Of a stretch of 32,567 nt of DNA, positions 8,312 to 16,724 are shown one piece after another. The DNA is from Flavobacteriaceae bacterium (GTDB lineage Bacteria; Bacteroidota; Bacteroidia; Flavobacteriales; Flavobacteriaceae). The stretch lies in assembly GCA_022425505.1 (NCBI GenBank), contig JAKMFI010000044.1, positions 1 through 32,567 of the forward strand. The letters run 5' to 3'. Each line of letters opens with the position of its first letter. Position 1 is the first letter of the stretch. Below the pieces are notes generated by a model. It had not been told where the DNA came from. It saw only the letters and a list, made by a program, of their open reading frames with translations, and ran no database searches. The position numbers were made by a program, and so were the translations under genes.

Positions 8312-9766
8312 CTATAAGTTTGCAATTGGAATTCCAAAATACAGCTCCAAAATTTTGATTTTGAAAATAAAATCATACTTGGCACGCAACCATGCAGACT
8401 GTGCAGATTCAAATTGCAATTTGGCTTGGCTAAACTCAAAAGCAGTTGCTGCCCCTGCTTCAAAACGGCTTTGTGCATAGCTGTAGGCTTTGCTGCGCGC
8501 ATCCAAAGTTTTTTGTGCAGCCACATATGCCTGCTGAGCTCCTTTGCTGTCGTTATAGGCCTGATTGATGCTATTTTCCAAGTCCAAAACCTGTTGTTTA
8601 TACTGAAATTCAGAGCGCTCAACATTGATTTTTGACCGCTCAATATTATTCTTCAATGAGAACCCATTGAGTATGGGAATGTTGAGGCTCAAGCCAAAAT
8701 TATGACCGTCATTGAGCTTCAATTGATCTTCAATTGGAAGTGCCGCAACGACTCTTTGGTTATAAATTGGGCGAACAACAGACTCCCCTGTCAATTCAAC
8801 AACGCCAACCTCCACCAAATCAAATGTATTGGTTTGCTCCAAGCGATCGGCATAAGAAATTCTCGAGCTATAGGAATAAAATCCCGAGAGACTTGGTTTG
8901 CTAACCGATTTGGCAAGGCGTAAATCGGTTTTGGCGATGTCGATATTTGTCAGCGCCAATTTGATGTCGTTACGATAATCAAGTGCCTTTGCTACCAAAT
9001 CTGTTGGCCGTTGAACCAAAATTTCCTGACCCTCAATTGCGAAGTCTTCATCTGCAATTTCAAAATTTTCATAATCTTGAATTAGCAGTAGCTGCGCCAA
9101 TGACAACTTTGCCATGGTATATTGGTTTTGAGCGACAACCAATTGCTGTTCTTGTGAAGCCAAAACGGCTTGCATTTCAAAAAGATCCCCCTCGGGCAAA
9201 ACCCCTGCTTGTACTTGTTCTTGTGTGCGCTGGAGTTCGAATTTGGTCAGCTCGAGTTGTGCCTGTTCAATGCCAACTGCTTCCCGACTAAATACCGTTT
9301 GTAGATATCCATTGGCTACAAATAAGGCCACACCTTCTTTCATGTCTTCAATTTGGTATTGACTAGCTAGTAGGGCTAGATTGGCGCGAAGCAATTGAAG
9401 TACATTTTGACCGCCGCGATACAGGTCAACGCCAACACTCACAGAGGCATTGGTAAATTGTGTGGTCACATCTTCCAAAAGTCCAGTCGTGATGTTTTGA
9501 TTCAAACCGATATTCCAAGAATGGTTTGCTCCGATATTCACATTGGGTAAAAAGCCCCCTATCGCATCGCTTTTTGCGGCTTGTGCATCAAGAGTGGACA
9601 GGTTGGCCTGACGAATTTGGATGTTGTTTTCAAGAGCGTGTAACACTGCGCTTTTGAGTGTCCACGGTTCCGTTTGCGCTTGTGGCGTCGCCGTCCCCAA
9701 AACCAAAATGAAGAATGGGAAGACAATCCGGAGCGATTTTGTAATCATATTAATCTTCATTTTCAT
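8312..9766 (-). CDS. TolC family outer-membrane efflux channel
   Basis: This is the outer-membrane exit duct of the efflux system encoded just upstream. A signal peptide ends near TPQAQ. The mature protein starts WTLKSAVLHALENNIQIRQANL, the standard TolC opening, and consists of two repeated halves of long Ala/Gln/Glu-rich helices. A C-terminal repeat includes SKINVERSEFQYKQQVLDLENSI and ends at LELYFGIP. Total length is up to 484 residues. Starts at 9766, 9760 and 9748 are all in frame; the first two overlap the fusion-protein stop, and 9748 (MITKSLRIVF) gives the most compact signal peptide. Export would run with the ABC permeases and adaptor next door; the substrate is unknown. Confidence 0.93.
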   Translation of the reverse strand: MKMKINMITKSLRIVFPFFILVLGTATPQAQTEPWTLKSAVLHALENNIQIRQANLSTLDAQAAKSDAIGGFLPNVNIGANHSWNIGLNQNITTGLLEDVTTQFTNASVSVGVDLYRGGQNVLQLLRANLALLASQYQIEDMKEGVALFVANGYLQTVFSREAVGIEQAQLELTKFELQRTQEQVQAGVLPEGDLFEMQAVLASQEQQLVVAQNQYTMAKLSLAQLLLIQDYENFEIADEDFAIEGQEILVQRPTDLVAKALDYRNDIKLALTNIDIAKTDLRLAKSVSKPSLSGFYSYSSRISYADRLEQTNTFDLVEVGVVELTGESVVRPIYNQRVVAALPIEDQLKLNDGHNFGLSLNIPILNGFSLKNNIERSKINVERSEFQYKQQVLDLENSINQAYNDSKGAQQAYVAAQKTLDARSKAYSYAQSRFEAGAATAFEFSQAKLQFESAQSAWLRAKYDFIFKIKILELYFGIPIANL

Positions 9767-10871
9767 CTAGTTTGTCTGGTTCCTCAGTTTTGTTCCAAAC
9801 CTTAATCAGATCGCTTTCTTTAAGACCTTCTACAATTTCGACATTGATTCCATCAGAGATTCCAAGAGTCAGATCCCGACGCTCAAATGTCTGCTCTGCT
9901 GTTTGCACCTCCACATAGGGCTCTTGTGTCTTGCTGTCAAATTGAAGTAATGCCTCCCGAATCGCAGGCACGCTATCCTTTTGTTGTAGTACCAAAGATG
10001 CATTGGCACTGTAGCCCGCTCTCACTGTAAAATCGGCAGGTAAAAATACGTCCGCTTCGATTTTAAACTGTACCGTACCCTGTTCTTCACTTCCTTTTGG
10101 TGCAATAAACCGCAAGCTTGCTTCGAATTCTTGATCTGGAACTGCGCCCAAACTCACCTCGAGATTGGTGCCTACACGAATTTTAGCAACCTCGGACTCG
10201 TCCACCTGCCCTTCAAAAATCATTTTTCCAAGGTCGGCGATTGATGCGATGGTTGTTCCCGCATTAAAACTGTTTGATTCGATGACTTGGTCTCCTTCCT
10301 CTACAGGAACTTCAAGTACGGTTCCTAAAACAGTCGCTCGGATATTGGTATTGGCTGATCTGTCTCCACCCGTTGATCCTTCACGAATAATCTGCAAATC
10401 ATTTTCCACATTAACCAACTCTTGCTTGGCTTGTTTATAGCTCAGTTCGGCTGCATTAAAATCACGTTCTGAAAGAATTCCTTTTTCATACAATTGCTGA
10501 TTTCTAGTAAAATCTTTTTCCGCGTTGACCACGACAAGCTTGGCATTTTCAACTCGACCTTGCGCACTATTAAGCGTTTGCTCGTTGGGAACAACTTTGA
10601 CACGCGCCAAGAGGTCACCCGTATTGACGAGATCCCCTTCCTCAACGGCAATCATTTGAATGATCCCAGGTATTTGTGGTTTGATTTCAACCTCATCTTG
10701 CGGGATGATTTTACCAGTTACCAAAGTCGTTTCGCGGATACTTGTTCGAAACAAAGTCTCCGTTTCAAATACCGTTGATGGGGTTGCATTGGTTCTGATA
10801 AAATAAGCAGTGGCAAACAGGACTCCCCCGACGCCGATTGTGATAAGTAGATATTTCAAGTATTTATTCAT
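9750..10871 (-). CDS. Periplasmic adaptor (membrane fusion protein, HlyD/MacA type)
   Basis: This 373-residue adaptor links the inner-membrane ABC permeases with the TolC-like channel. It has an N-terminal membrane anchor (YLLITIGVGGVLFATAYFI, about residues 7-25). A first half-lipoyl segment follows with GIIQMIAVEEGDLVNTGDLLARV. Next come a coiled-coil hairpin (about residues 95-165, including NQQLYEKGILSERDF) and the second lipoyl half with GTVLEVPVEEGDQV. Beta-barrel and membrane-proximal domains end with GLKESDLIKVW. The C-terminus is acidic. It starts 20 bases after the second permease and overlaps the TolC start, so the genes are one operon. Confidence 0.93.
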   Translation of the reverse strand: MNKYLKYLLITIGVGGVLFATAYFIRTNATPSTVFETETLFRTSIRETTLVTGKIIPQDEVEIKPQIPGIIQMIAVEEGDLVNTGDLLARVKVVPNEQTLNSAQGRVENAKLVVVNAEKDFTRNQQLYEKGILSERDFNAAELSYKQAKQELVNVENDLQIIREGSTGGDRSANTNIRATVLGTVLEVPVEEGDQVIESNSFNAGTTIASIADLGKMIFEGQVDESEVAKIRVGTNLEVSLGAVPDQEFEASLRFIAPKGSEEQGTVQFKIEADVFLPADFTVRAGYSANASLVLQQKDSVPAIREALLQFDSKTQEPYVEVQTAEQTFERRDLTLGISDGINVEIVEGLKESDLIKVWNKTEEPDKLDENED

Positions 10872-10891
10872 TGTAATAGATAATATTATTG

Positions 10892-12160
10892 TTATTCTTC
10901 TCGTAGTGCATCAATTGGTTTTATACTCACTGCGCGTTGTGCAGGGATTAGGCCGATGAGTGTGCCGAGTGTAACCATTAAAATCAAAGCCGCAGCAATA
11001 TAGGACAAGGGTACGGTCGGATTGGTGTATGGAAATGTTGAACTGTCAGCTGTGAGCGCGTTGATGATCGCCAGCACAAACGACCCCAAAACAATGCCCA
11101 TGACTCCAGCTGTTAAGCTCAAAAACACAGACTCGAGAATGATTTGACTTCGCACCTCCTTTGGGGTTGCCCCCAAAGCCCTGCGAATCCCCAGCTCTTT
11201 TGTTCGTTCACGGACAGAGATTAATAGGATATTGCCAATTCCGATAATTCCAGCAAGAATGGTTGCAACGCCAACAATCAAAGACAATAGGTTCATCCCT
11301 CTTGAAAAGCCAATAACTCGATTAAAAATTTCGCCCAAGTTAAAAGACCCAAAAGCACGTTCATCATCTGGGTGCACATTGTATTTTGACCGCATCGCTG
11401 TCTTGACATCTTCTTCCACTGCAAGAATATCCGCATCGTCGTAGGCAGCTAGCGCGAACCAACTCACCTCATCACCAGTATTATACAGCTTTCGGAAGGT
11501 CGTAAACGGAATAAATATATCCGAATCACTCTCAAAGCCACCTCCCGGTACGTATTTATGCACGCCTACGACTTGAAAAAACACACCGCTTATTCGAATA
11601 TAACCGCCTATTGGGTTTTCATTATCCTCAAACAATTCGGATTGTGTGCGTTCGCCAATCACACAAACTTTTCGCTCTTGGTCGATATCGGCTTGGTTGA
11701 TAAATCGACCCCCATCATAAATGAATTTTGTAGCGATCTTTGTGAATATCGGGTAATCCCCATAAATCGAATAATCCCCGCTTTTGTTGTTGCGAACGAC
11801 ACGCGGAGCAGCACTCCCAAAAATTCCTCTTGCGTTTCGCGGTGCGATATATTGAAGCTCTGGGATACGGTTATACATATACTGTGCATCTTCCATTTTG
11901 AGTTGTAGGTTTCGGCCCGTTTTAAACCCGCCATAGGGCATGCTTGCACTTTGCGCCCACAAAAACATGCTGTTGATGGCTACGTTTTGAAACTGTCGGT
12001 CAAACCCATTGTCAAGTCCCTTGGCAGCCCCAGAAAGGGTGATATAGATAAAAATACCCCATAACACACCCACAATGGTCACAATGGTTCGGAGACGATT
12101 TTTTTGGATCGACCCAAAAATCTCCTGCCAAGTATCTCGATCAAATAGAATTTTAAACAT
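10892..12160 (-). CDS. ABC transporter permease, FtsX/MacB type (second of pair)
   Basis: This 422-residue inner-membrane permease has an N-terminal helix (about residues 25-48), a large periplasmic MacB-PCD domain (about 50-280) and three C-terminal helices in the FtsX fold. The C-terminal cytoplasmic loop VRERTKELGIRRALGATP couples to the ATPase. The final IPAQRAVSIKPIDALREE is the standard MacB-family ending. The ATG at 12160 shares its A with the TAA of the preceding permease (TAATG), indicating translational coupling. It has no ATPase domain of its own, unlike E. coli MacB. With its partner it probably forms a heterodimer driven by the ATPase encoded first in the operon. Confidence 0.93.
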   Translation of the reverse strand: MFKILFDRDTWQEIFGSIQKNRLRTIVTIVGVLWGIFIYITLSGAAKGLDNGFDRQFQNVAINSMFLWAQSASMPYGGFKTGRNLQLKMEDAQYMYNRIPELQYIAPRNARGIFGSAAPRVVRNNKSGDYSIYGDYPIFTKIATKFIYDGGRFINQADIDQERKVCVIGERTQSELFEDNENPIGGYIRISGVFFQVVGVHKYVPGGGFESDSDIFIPFTTFRKLYNTGDEVSWFALAAYDDADILAVEEDVKTAMRSKYNVHPDDERAFGSFNLGEIFNRVIGFSRGMNLLSLIVGVATILAGIIGIGNILLISVRERTKELGIRRALGATPKEVRSQIILESVFLSLTAGVMGIVLGSFVLAIINALTADSSTFPYTNPTVPLSYIAAALILMVTLGTLIGLIPAQRAVSIKPIDALREE

Positions 12161-13389
12161 TATTCATCTCTTAGGGCTACAATCGGTTTAATACGTGCTG
12201 CGCGTTTGGCGGGAACATAGCCCGCAATGGCTCCAAAACCAATCAGCAAAAAAGTGGCAAAAATGGCTGTTCCGATATGTATTTGTGGATTGTATATGAA
12301 AAAATCTTCCAGTTTGTCACCAATCAATGCCAGTGTACCAACCCCAGCAAGCAAACCCACATAGCCAGCTACTGAAGTGATAAAAATAGACTCGTGTAAA
12401 ATCATTCCGATAATCGATTTGGGTGTTGCGCCGATGGCTTTGCGAATTCCCAATTCTTTGGTGCGTTCCCGAACAACATAAACCATGATATTACTGATGC
12501 CAATGATGCCTGCAATTAGCGTTCCCATCCCGACAAAGGTTACGATATACTGCAATACGCTGGCAAAATCCTGGTTCTGCTTGAGGTCGCTCGCTACATT
12601 TCGAACATAAATCCCAGCTGGGTCATCTGGATCGATATGGTGTTTTCGTTTTAAAAACCTTTTGACATTCGCCTCGAGTTGTAATGCCCCTTGATATCCG
12701 ATTTCAGGACGAAACGTCAATACGATCTGATCGACTCGATCCGTCCCGCCTAACAATCTCTGTTGGGTCGTGTATGGAATATAGACCATCCTTTCCTCGT
12801 TATCTCCACCTTCGTCATAAAATAGACCAACGACTTTGAAGGCAATGTCATTGATAACGACAAACTTACCGAGTGGGTCTTCGGATTTAAATAAATCTTT
12901 TGCCACAAGGCGGCCAATTACAGCGTGCTTACTGTATTGCTCAACATCGATTTCGTTGATATAACGACCCGCATAGACCAAAGATTTTTCAATCGCTTGA
13001 TGCACAGGACCGACAGCACGTACCGTGTAAGAATTGCTCTCCGTAAGATAACTGACTTGCGAACCTCTAGAGATTCGCGGTGTAATCCCTTCAAGAAACA
13101 AACTGAAATCCGTCTCTAAGTCTTTCAGATCATCGTTTTTAAATTCGATATTGCGTCGTGATTTAAACCCTTTGTAAGGTTTGGTGGTTTGGGCAGGGTA
13201 AATCCAAAGGGTATTAGTCGCATCGTCAAGAAAAAATTCTTGAAATGCATTTTTCAGTCCATTCCCAAAACCGTAAAGAGTAACAAAGATGAAGATCCCC
13301 AATGCAATCGTAAACCCAGAAAGAGCTGCTCTTAATTTGTTTTTACGAAGGGTTTCGAAAACCTCTAACCAGCGATCTCTATTCCACAT
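12160..13389 (-). CDS. ABC transporter permease, FtsX/MacB type (first of pair)
   Basis: This 409-residue permease is homologous to the next gene, with the same order: an N-terminal helix, a MacB-type periplasmic domain, and three C-terminal helices. It has the VRERTKELGIRKAIGATP coupling loop and the terminal VPAKRAARIKPIVALRDE. ATG 13389 is chosen over an upstream in-frame start at 13431. The sequence MWNRDRWLEVFETLRKNKLR then parallels the partner's N-terminus (DRDTWQEIFGSIQKNRLR), and the overlap with the ATPase gene is only 11 bases. The two permeases have clearly diverged, which suggests a heterodimer. Substrates of this family include antibiotics, peptides and lipoproteins; nothing here identifies which. 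Confidence 0.93.
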   Translation of the reverse strand: MWNRDRWLEVFETLRKNKLRAALSGFTIALGIFIFVTLYGFGNGLKNAFQEFFLDDATNTLWIYPAQTTKPYKGFKSRRNIEFKNDDLKDLETDFSLFLEGITPRISRGSQVSYLTESNSYTVRAVGPVHQAIEKSLVYAGRYINEIDVEQYSKHAVIGRLVAKDLFKSEDPLGKFVVINDIAFKVVGLFYDEGGDNEERMVYIPYTTQQRLLGGTDRVDQIVLTFRPEIGYQGALQLEANVKRFLKRKHHIDPDDPAGIYVRNVASDLKQNQDFASVLQYIVTFVGMGTLIAGIIGISNIMVYVVRERTKELGIRKAIGATPKSIIGMILHESIFITSVAGYVGLLAGVGTLALIGDKLEDFFIYNPQIHIGTAIFATFLLIGFGAIAGYVPAKRAARIKPIVALRDE

Positions 13390-14083
13390 AATCTTTCGCT
13401 TTTTTCTGTTTGATTTTCTTGTCCTCAACAATCACGCCATCTCGTAAATACACGATCCGTTTACACATATTCGCAATATCTGACTCGTGTGTAATGACCA
13501 CAATCGTTTTGCCTTTGTCATTGATTTCTTGTAGTAATGCCATCAACTCATATGATGTTTTGGTATCGAGGGCTCCTGTTGGCTCATCGGCAAGAAGTAC
13601 CATCGGATTCGTGACGAGCGCACGAGCAATTGCCACCCTTTGCTTTTCTCCTCCCGAGAGCTCACTTGGCACATGGTGAGTCCGTTCCCCTAAACCGACT
13701 TTGGTCAGCTGCTCTGTTGCCTTTTTTTGGCGTTCTTTTCTCGGTAAACCCTGATAATACAGGGGGAGTGAAACGTTTTCGAGCGCAGTTTTATAAGAGA
13801 TCAGATTGAATGACTGAAATACAAAGCCCAAAAACTTATTGCGATACTGCGCTGCTTTGGTTTCGTTTAATTTTACAATTGGGGTACTGTCTAGGGTGTA
13901 GGTACCAGAATCTGCCTCATCCAGCATTCCCAAAATATTGAGCATTGTTGATTTTCCAGACCCTGATGCACCCATAATCGCAACCAACTCACCTTCTGCA
14001 ACCGACAAGTTGATCCCCTTTAATACGTGTAATGGGTTCGTATTGAGATTATAAGACTTGTGAATTTCGGTGAGGTGAATCAT
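13379..14083 (-). CDS. ABC transporter ATP-binding protein (MacB/LolD-like)
   Basis: This cytoplasmic ATPase of 234 residues powers the FtsX-type permease pair that follows. All motifs are visible: Walker A GASGSGKST (residues 38-46), Q-loop at FVFQSFNL, signature LSGGEKQRVAIARAL, Walker B VLLADEPTGALD, and the H-loop in VVITHESD. The family match is to LolD/MacB-type exporter ATPases. It is the first gene of a five-gene exporter operon ending in the TolC channel, and tsaB follows. A perfect TAnnTTTG element lies 32 bases upstream, so the operon can be expressed independently of the oxidase genes further upstream. Confidence 0.96.
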   Translation of the reverse strand: MIHLTEIHKSYNLNTNPLHVLKGINLSVAEGELVAIMGASGSGKSTMLNILGMLDEADSGTYTLDSTPIVKLNETKAAQYRNKFLGFVFQSFNLISYKTALENVSLPLYYQGLPRKERQKKATEQLTKVGLGERTHHVPSELSGGEKQRVAIARALVTNPMVLLADEPTGALDTKTSYELMALLQEINDKGKTIVVITHESDIANMCKRIVYLRDGVIVEDKKIKQKKAKDYVE

Positions 14084-14115
14084 AAGTAGTTTGGTTTTAT
14101 TGAATTTGGTCTTGA

Positions 14116-14123
14116 CAAATATA
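14116..14123 (-). promoter_or_regulatory. Putative -7 element of the ABC exporter operon
   Basis: On the minus strand this reads TATATTTG, an exact match to the Bacteroidota TAnnTTTG consensus, 32 bases before the ATPase start codon. No well-spaced TTG -33 element is obvious; the nearest TTTG is about 25 bases upstream. The rest of 14084-14258 is AT-rich and shows no gene. Confidence 0.45.
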
Positions 14124-14258
14124 AAGCATTAAAAAGTAATATGTATAACAAAGTAGTGGTTTTTTACGCTTATAAGATGTAATCGTTAAATATGAAACAG
14201 CGATTAACTTCCTTACAATTGAAATTTCTAGTTTGGCATAACGAGCACAACAAATGTA

Positions 14259-14474
14259 TTATTTTTTGTAAAACTTACGATAAACAATAAATCCGATCGT
14301 TCCGACAAGCAAGTAGGGCATCATCATCAAATAAACGATTCCATCGTTGAGTTGTTCGGCCATTTTTGCGTCTGCTCCTGATTCCAACACCGCTCTACAC
14401 ATCGAACATTGCGCAGAAACAAGCTCGCTTCCAAACAACATACTACACCCCAGTAAATTTCTCAGAAGTTTCAT
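14259..14474 (-). CDS. Small membrane protein with N-terminal CxxC motif
   Basis: This 71-residue protein is the last gene of the oxidase assembly operon. It has a short signal-like segment (about residues 1-21), then directly QCSMCRAVLES with Cys23 and Cys26, a short charged stretch, a hydrophobic helix (about 47-65, YLMMMPYLLVGTIGFIVY) and a basic C-terminus. This predicts a tiny protein anchored by its C-terminal helix with a CxxC on the outer face of the inner membrane. ATG 14474 is chosen because it overlaps the DUF420 stop (ATGA). I know no named family for it. A metal or redox role in oxidase assembly is inferred from the CxxC and its SCO, CyoE and COX3 neighbours. Confidence 0.75.
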   Translation of the reverse strand: MKLLRNLLGCSMLFGSELVSAQCSMCRAVLESGADAKMAEQLNDGIVYLMMMPYLLVGTIGFIVYRKFYKK

Positions 14475-15010
14475 GTGTAATAAGGGAAAATCATGAGGTA
14501 AACAACGACACCTGTAATGGTTACATACAGCCAAATGGGGAAGGCAATCCGTGCGATTTTTTTATGAGCCACAAAATCTACCAATACCGTCTTTGAATAC
14601 GCCACTAACACCAAGGGAATGAGTACAATTGACAAAATGATATGTGATATCAAAATTGTAAAATAAATGATTTTGGAGGTCTGACTAGCCACAAATACCC
14701 CATCAACAATCCCATAAGGGGTTGGATCGGAGGTCATATGATAGGCGATATACATCACCAAAAACGCGAGGGAAAACAAAATATTGACCTTCATTAAGCG
14801 TTCGTGCAACTTGCGCTTTCCTTGTTTGATTGCCATCAATGCAATCAATAAAAAGATCGCTGTCAAGGCATTGATTCCAGCATAGATTGGTGGAAGTTGG
14901 TCGAGCGGTTCTACATTTGGGATTCGGACACGAAACAAAATGGCAACCACAACAGGGATGGCGATTGAGGTCACCGTGATGAGTCGATCATACAGTTTTT
15001 TCTTATTCAT
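14471..15010 (-). CDS. DUF420 family membrane protein (YozB-like)
   Basis: This 179-residue integral membrane protein has about five hydrophobic helices: TSIAIPVVVAILF, AGINALTAIFLLIALMAI, VNILFSLAFLVMYIAYH, IIYFTILISHIILSIVLIPLVLVAY and WLYVTITGVVVYLMI. Conserved polar points include KLHERLM, YHMTSD and the His in LISHIIL, which match the DUF420 family. DUF420 proteins often occur beside SCO and cytochrome oxidase genes, but their biochemical role is not established. The start overlaps the end of the SCO gene by 8 bases and the stop overlaps the start of the small CxxC gene, so it is translated within the oxidase operon. Confidence 0.88.
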   Translation of the reverse strand: MNKKKLYDRLITVTSIAIPVVVAILFRVRIPNVEPLDQLPPIYAGINALTAIFLLIALMAIKQGKRKLHERLMKVNILFSLAFLVMYIAYHMTSDPTPYGIVDGVFVASQTSKIIYFTILISHIILSIVLIPLVLVAYSKTVLVDFVAHKKIARIAFPIWLYVTITGVVVYLMIFPYYT

Positions 15011-15704
15011 TTTCTAGCAATTTTGGGATATCTTCCAACAGCATCTCTGTACCTTGTTGGTCAACACCCTCTTCATCGATACCAAGATAATAAACAATTG
15101 GATTACCAGCACTATCGGTGCGAGATCGGATAAATCCTTCTTGATCGACCAAAGCAAAATATCCTTGGTGTTCAAAGCCCCCCGCCACATCAGGGTTGAT
15201 GCCTGCTAAAATGTTAAACCCACGATTTGCAAGGTCATAGATGTAACCTTGTTCACCAGTCAGAAAGTTCCAATTTGGACTAAACACTTCATAGGCCTCA
15301 GCATAGGTTTTGAGCTGCGTAGGGGTGTCTGTTTTGGGATCAATTGTTATGGAGGCAATTCCAAAATCATCTCGATGGCCAAAAACCGCCTCTATTTTTT
15401 TCATATTGACATTCATTCGTGGACAAATCGTGGGGCAGCTTGTAAAAAAGAATTCAACGAGATAGACTTTTCCAAAATAATCTTCATTGGAAATGAGTAG
15501 ACTATCTTGATTTGTCAGCACAAAGTCAGGTACTTTTTTATTGTCCCCGTTCAAGTTGATATAAACCAATTCTTCTTGAGAAATACTCAATCGATTGGCA
15601 GACACCCAATCTTGCTGTTGAATGCGATTGACGATTTTGGGTACAAACAAAATACCAAAAACCAAAAGAATAAAAGATATCCCAATGTATGCGTTCTTTC
15701 TCAC
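15003..15704 (-). CDS. SCO1/SenC family copper chaperone for cytochrome c oxidase
   Basis: SCO proteins deliver copper to the CuA site of oxidase subunit II or reduce its cysteines. This 233-residue protein has an N-terminal membrane anchor (YIGISFILLVFGILFVP) and a thioredoxin fold facing the periplasm. The copper-binding CxxxC is present in VEFFFTSCPTICPRMN. A conserved TIDPKTDTPTQLKTYA segment follows. The distal histidine ligand is probably the one in GGFEHQGYFALVDQEGFIRSR. It lies three bases after a cysteine-poor relative and directly before DUF420. The oxidase subunit II it would serve is not in the window. Confidence 0.93.
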   Translation of the reverse strand: MRKNAYIGISFILLVFGILFVPKIVNRIQQQDWVSANRLSISQEELVYINLNGDNKKVPDFVLTNQDSLLISNEDYFGKVYLVEFFFTSCPTICPRMNVNMKKIEAVFGHRDDFGIASITIDPKTDTPTQLKTYAEAYEVFSPNWNFLTGEQGYIYDLANRGFNILAGINPDVAGGFEHQGYFALVDQEGFIRSRTDSAGNPIVYYLGIDEEGVDQQGTEMLLEDIPKLLENE

Positions 15705-15707
15705 GGT

Positions 15708-16331
15708 TTATATTTTTCGATCCGCGTTGTATTTCTTTAGGGCTAAACGGTATTCCACCAAAATGACTTTCACATCATCGACCATATTGTTGTGAACATC
15801 AGCAACAGAACGTGCGTCATACCCAACATTGTCGTTATCATCACGACCCCTAAGAGCACCATCTTTATCAATGATAAACACATAGGGCGATCCGTGCGTT
15901 TCGTCCAACGTCAAAGGGGTGTTGAGCCGATCGAAGATCAGTTGGATCTGAACAGGATCCAAGAAGACAAACTTCCATCCAGTGGTATCTACTTTCGTAC
16001 TTCGGGACAACTCCTCTACCAATTGTTGGCAACTCTCTTCTGTTCCTTTTGGCTGAACCATCAAAAACTGAAAGTCTTCAAATTCTTGAAATCGCTTATA
16101 AATTTTTTGGTTTAGGTTAAGGGCATTTCCTTTTTGTTGAGACACGTCCGATCCCAAAAATCCAACAATGGTAATGTTGTCTTTGAATTTCTCGTCTGAA
16201 AATGTTGCAACATCAACAACTGTATTGGTGACCACAGGGAGTTTTGCAAAATGATTAATGCCAGAGGCAAAGAAAAGATACACCACTAGAGGGAGTACAA
16301 ATAGCACGATAAGTACGATGTACTTTTTCAC
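15708..16331 (-). CDS. Membrane-anchored Sco/redoxin-like protein lacking the CxxxC site
   Basis: This protein of about 207 residues sits between oxidase subunit IV and SCO. A hydrophobic anchor (YIVLIVLFVLPLVVYLFF) precedes a thioredoxin-like domain. The strand TIVGFLGSDVSQQKGNALNL sits where SCO has FFTSCPTICPRM, so the cysteines are absent. A second conserved part, SPYVFIIDKDGALRGR, parallels the SCO segment FALVDQEGFIRSR. The only cysteine is in TEESCQQLVEE. GTG 16331 (VKKYIVLI) is preferred over an ATG at 16367, which would overlap subunit IV. It is usually annotated hypothetical in flavobacteria. A structural or regulatory role in oxidase assembly is inferred from position only. Confidence 0.72.
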   Translation of the reverse strand: MKKYIVLIVLFVLPLVVYLFFASGINHFAKLPVVTNTVVDVATFSDEKFKDNITIVGFLGSDVSQQKGNALNLNQKIYKRFQEFEDFQFLMVQPKGTEESCQQLVEELSRSTKVDTTGWKFVFLDPVQIQLIFDRLNTPLTLDETHGSPYVFIIDKDGALRGRDDNDNVGYDARSVADVHNNMVDDVKVILVEYRLALKKYNADRKI

Positions 16332-16341
16332 ATGGTGAAGA

Positions 16342-16722
16342 TTAGAAATCCCAAGACACAAAACCATCAGACATCACATTATAGATGTAATCGGCTTCAA
16401 GAAGAAGAATAAAAATAAGGTAAGGAATCAGTATGAGCAACGGCAAAACAATCGAGCTTGTAAAGCTTCTTCGCTCATCGCGCAAGTGCATAAAATCCCA
16501 TGCGATATAGTATGCTTTGATGATTGTGAGAATGATGAAAATCCAGTTGAGAAGTTTCATTCCCAAAAACGTATTCATCAGGACTTGTGGCTTAAAAATC
16601 CCAAGTACAACTTCGATAACGGTTAAGATCGATAAAAAAATCAAAACACCCCATATTTTTTGGGTAACCGACTTAAAGGTTAAACGACCGCGAAAAATTG
16701 ATAGCTTGTGTTCTACTGCCAT
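16342..16722 (-). CDS. Cytochrome c oxidase subunit IV family protein
   Basis: This 126-residue membrane protein has three hydrophobic helices (IWGVLIFLSILTVIEVVLGIF, WIFIILTIIKAYYIAWDFMH and IVLPLLILIPYLIFILLLEA). The WIF.ILT..KAYYI..DFMHL pattern is typical of prokaryotic subunit IV (COX4_pro/CtaF-like). It probably stabilises the oxidase complex in the inner membrane. ATG 16722 (MAVEHKLSIF) is chosen over an in-frame ATG at 16761, because it lies two bases after the subunit III stop. It is embedded in the oxidase operon and is followed by the Sco-like protein. Confidence 0.87.
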   Translation of the reverse strand: MAVEHKLSIFRGRLTFKSVTQKIWGVLIFLSILTVIEVVLGIFKPQVLMNTFLGMKLLNWIFIILTIIKAYYIAWDFMHLRDERRSFTSSIVLPLLILIPYLIFILLLEADYIYNVMSDGFVSWDF

Positions 16723-16724
16723 GA

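Noticed and set aside
14084-14258. Gap between the exporter ATPase and the CxxC gene examined for a small RNA or terminator
   Set aside because: Apart from the TATATTTG element it is plain AT-rich sequence without a convincing stem-loop or ORF.
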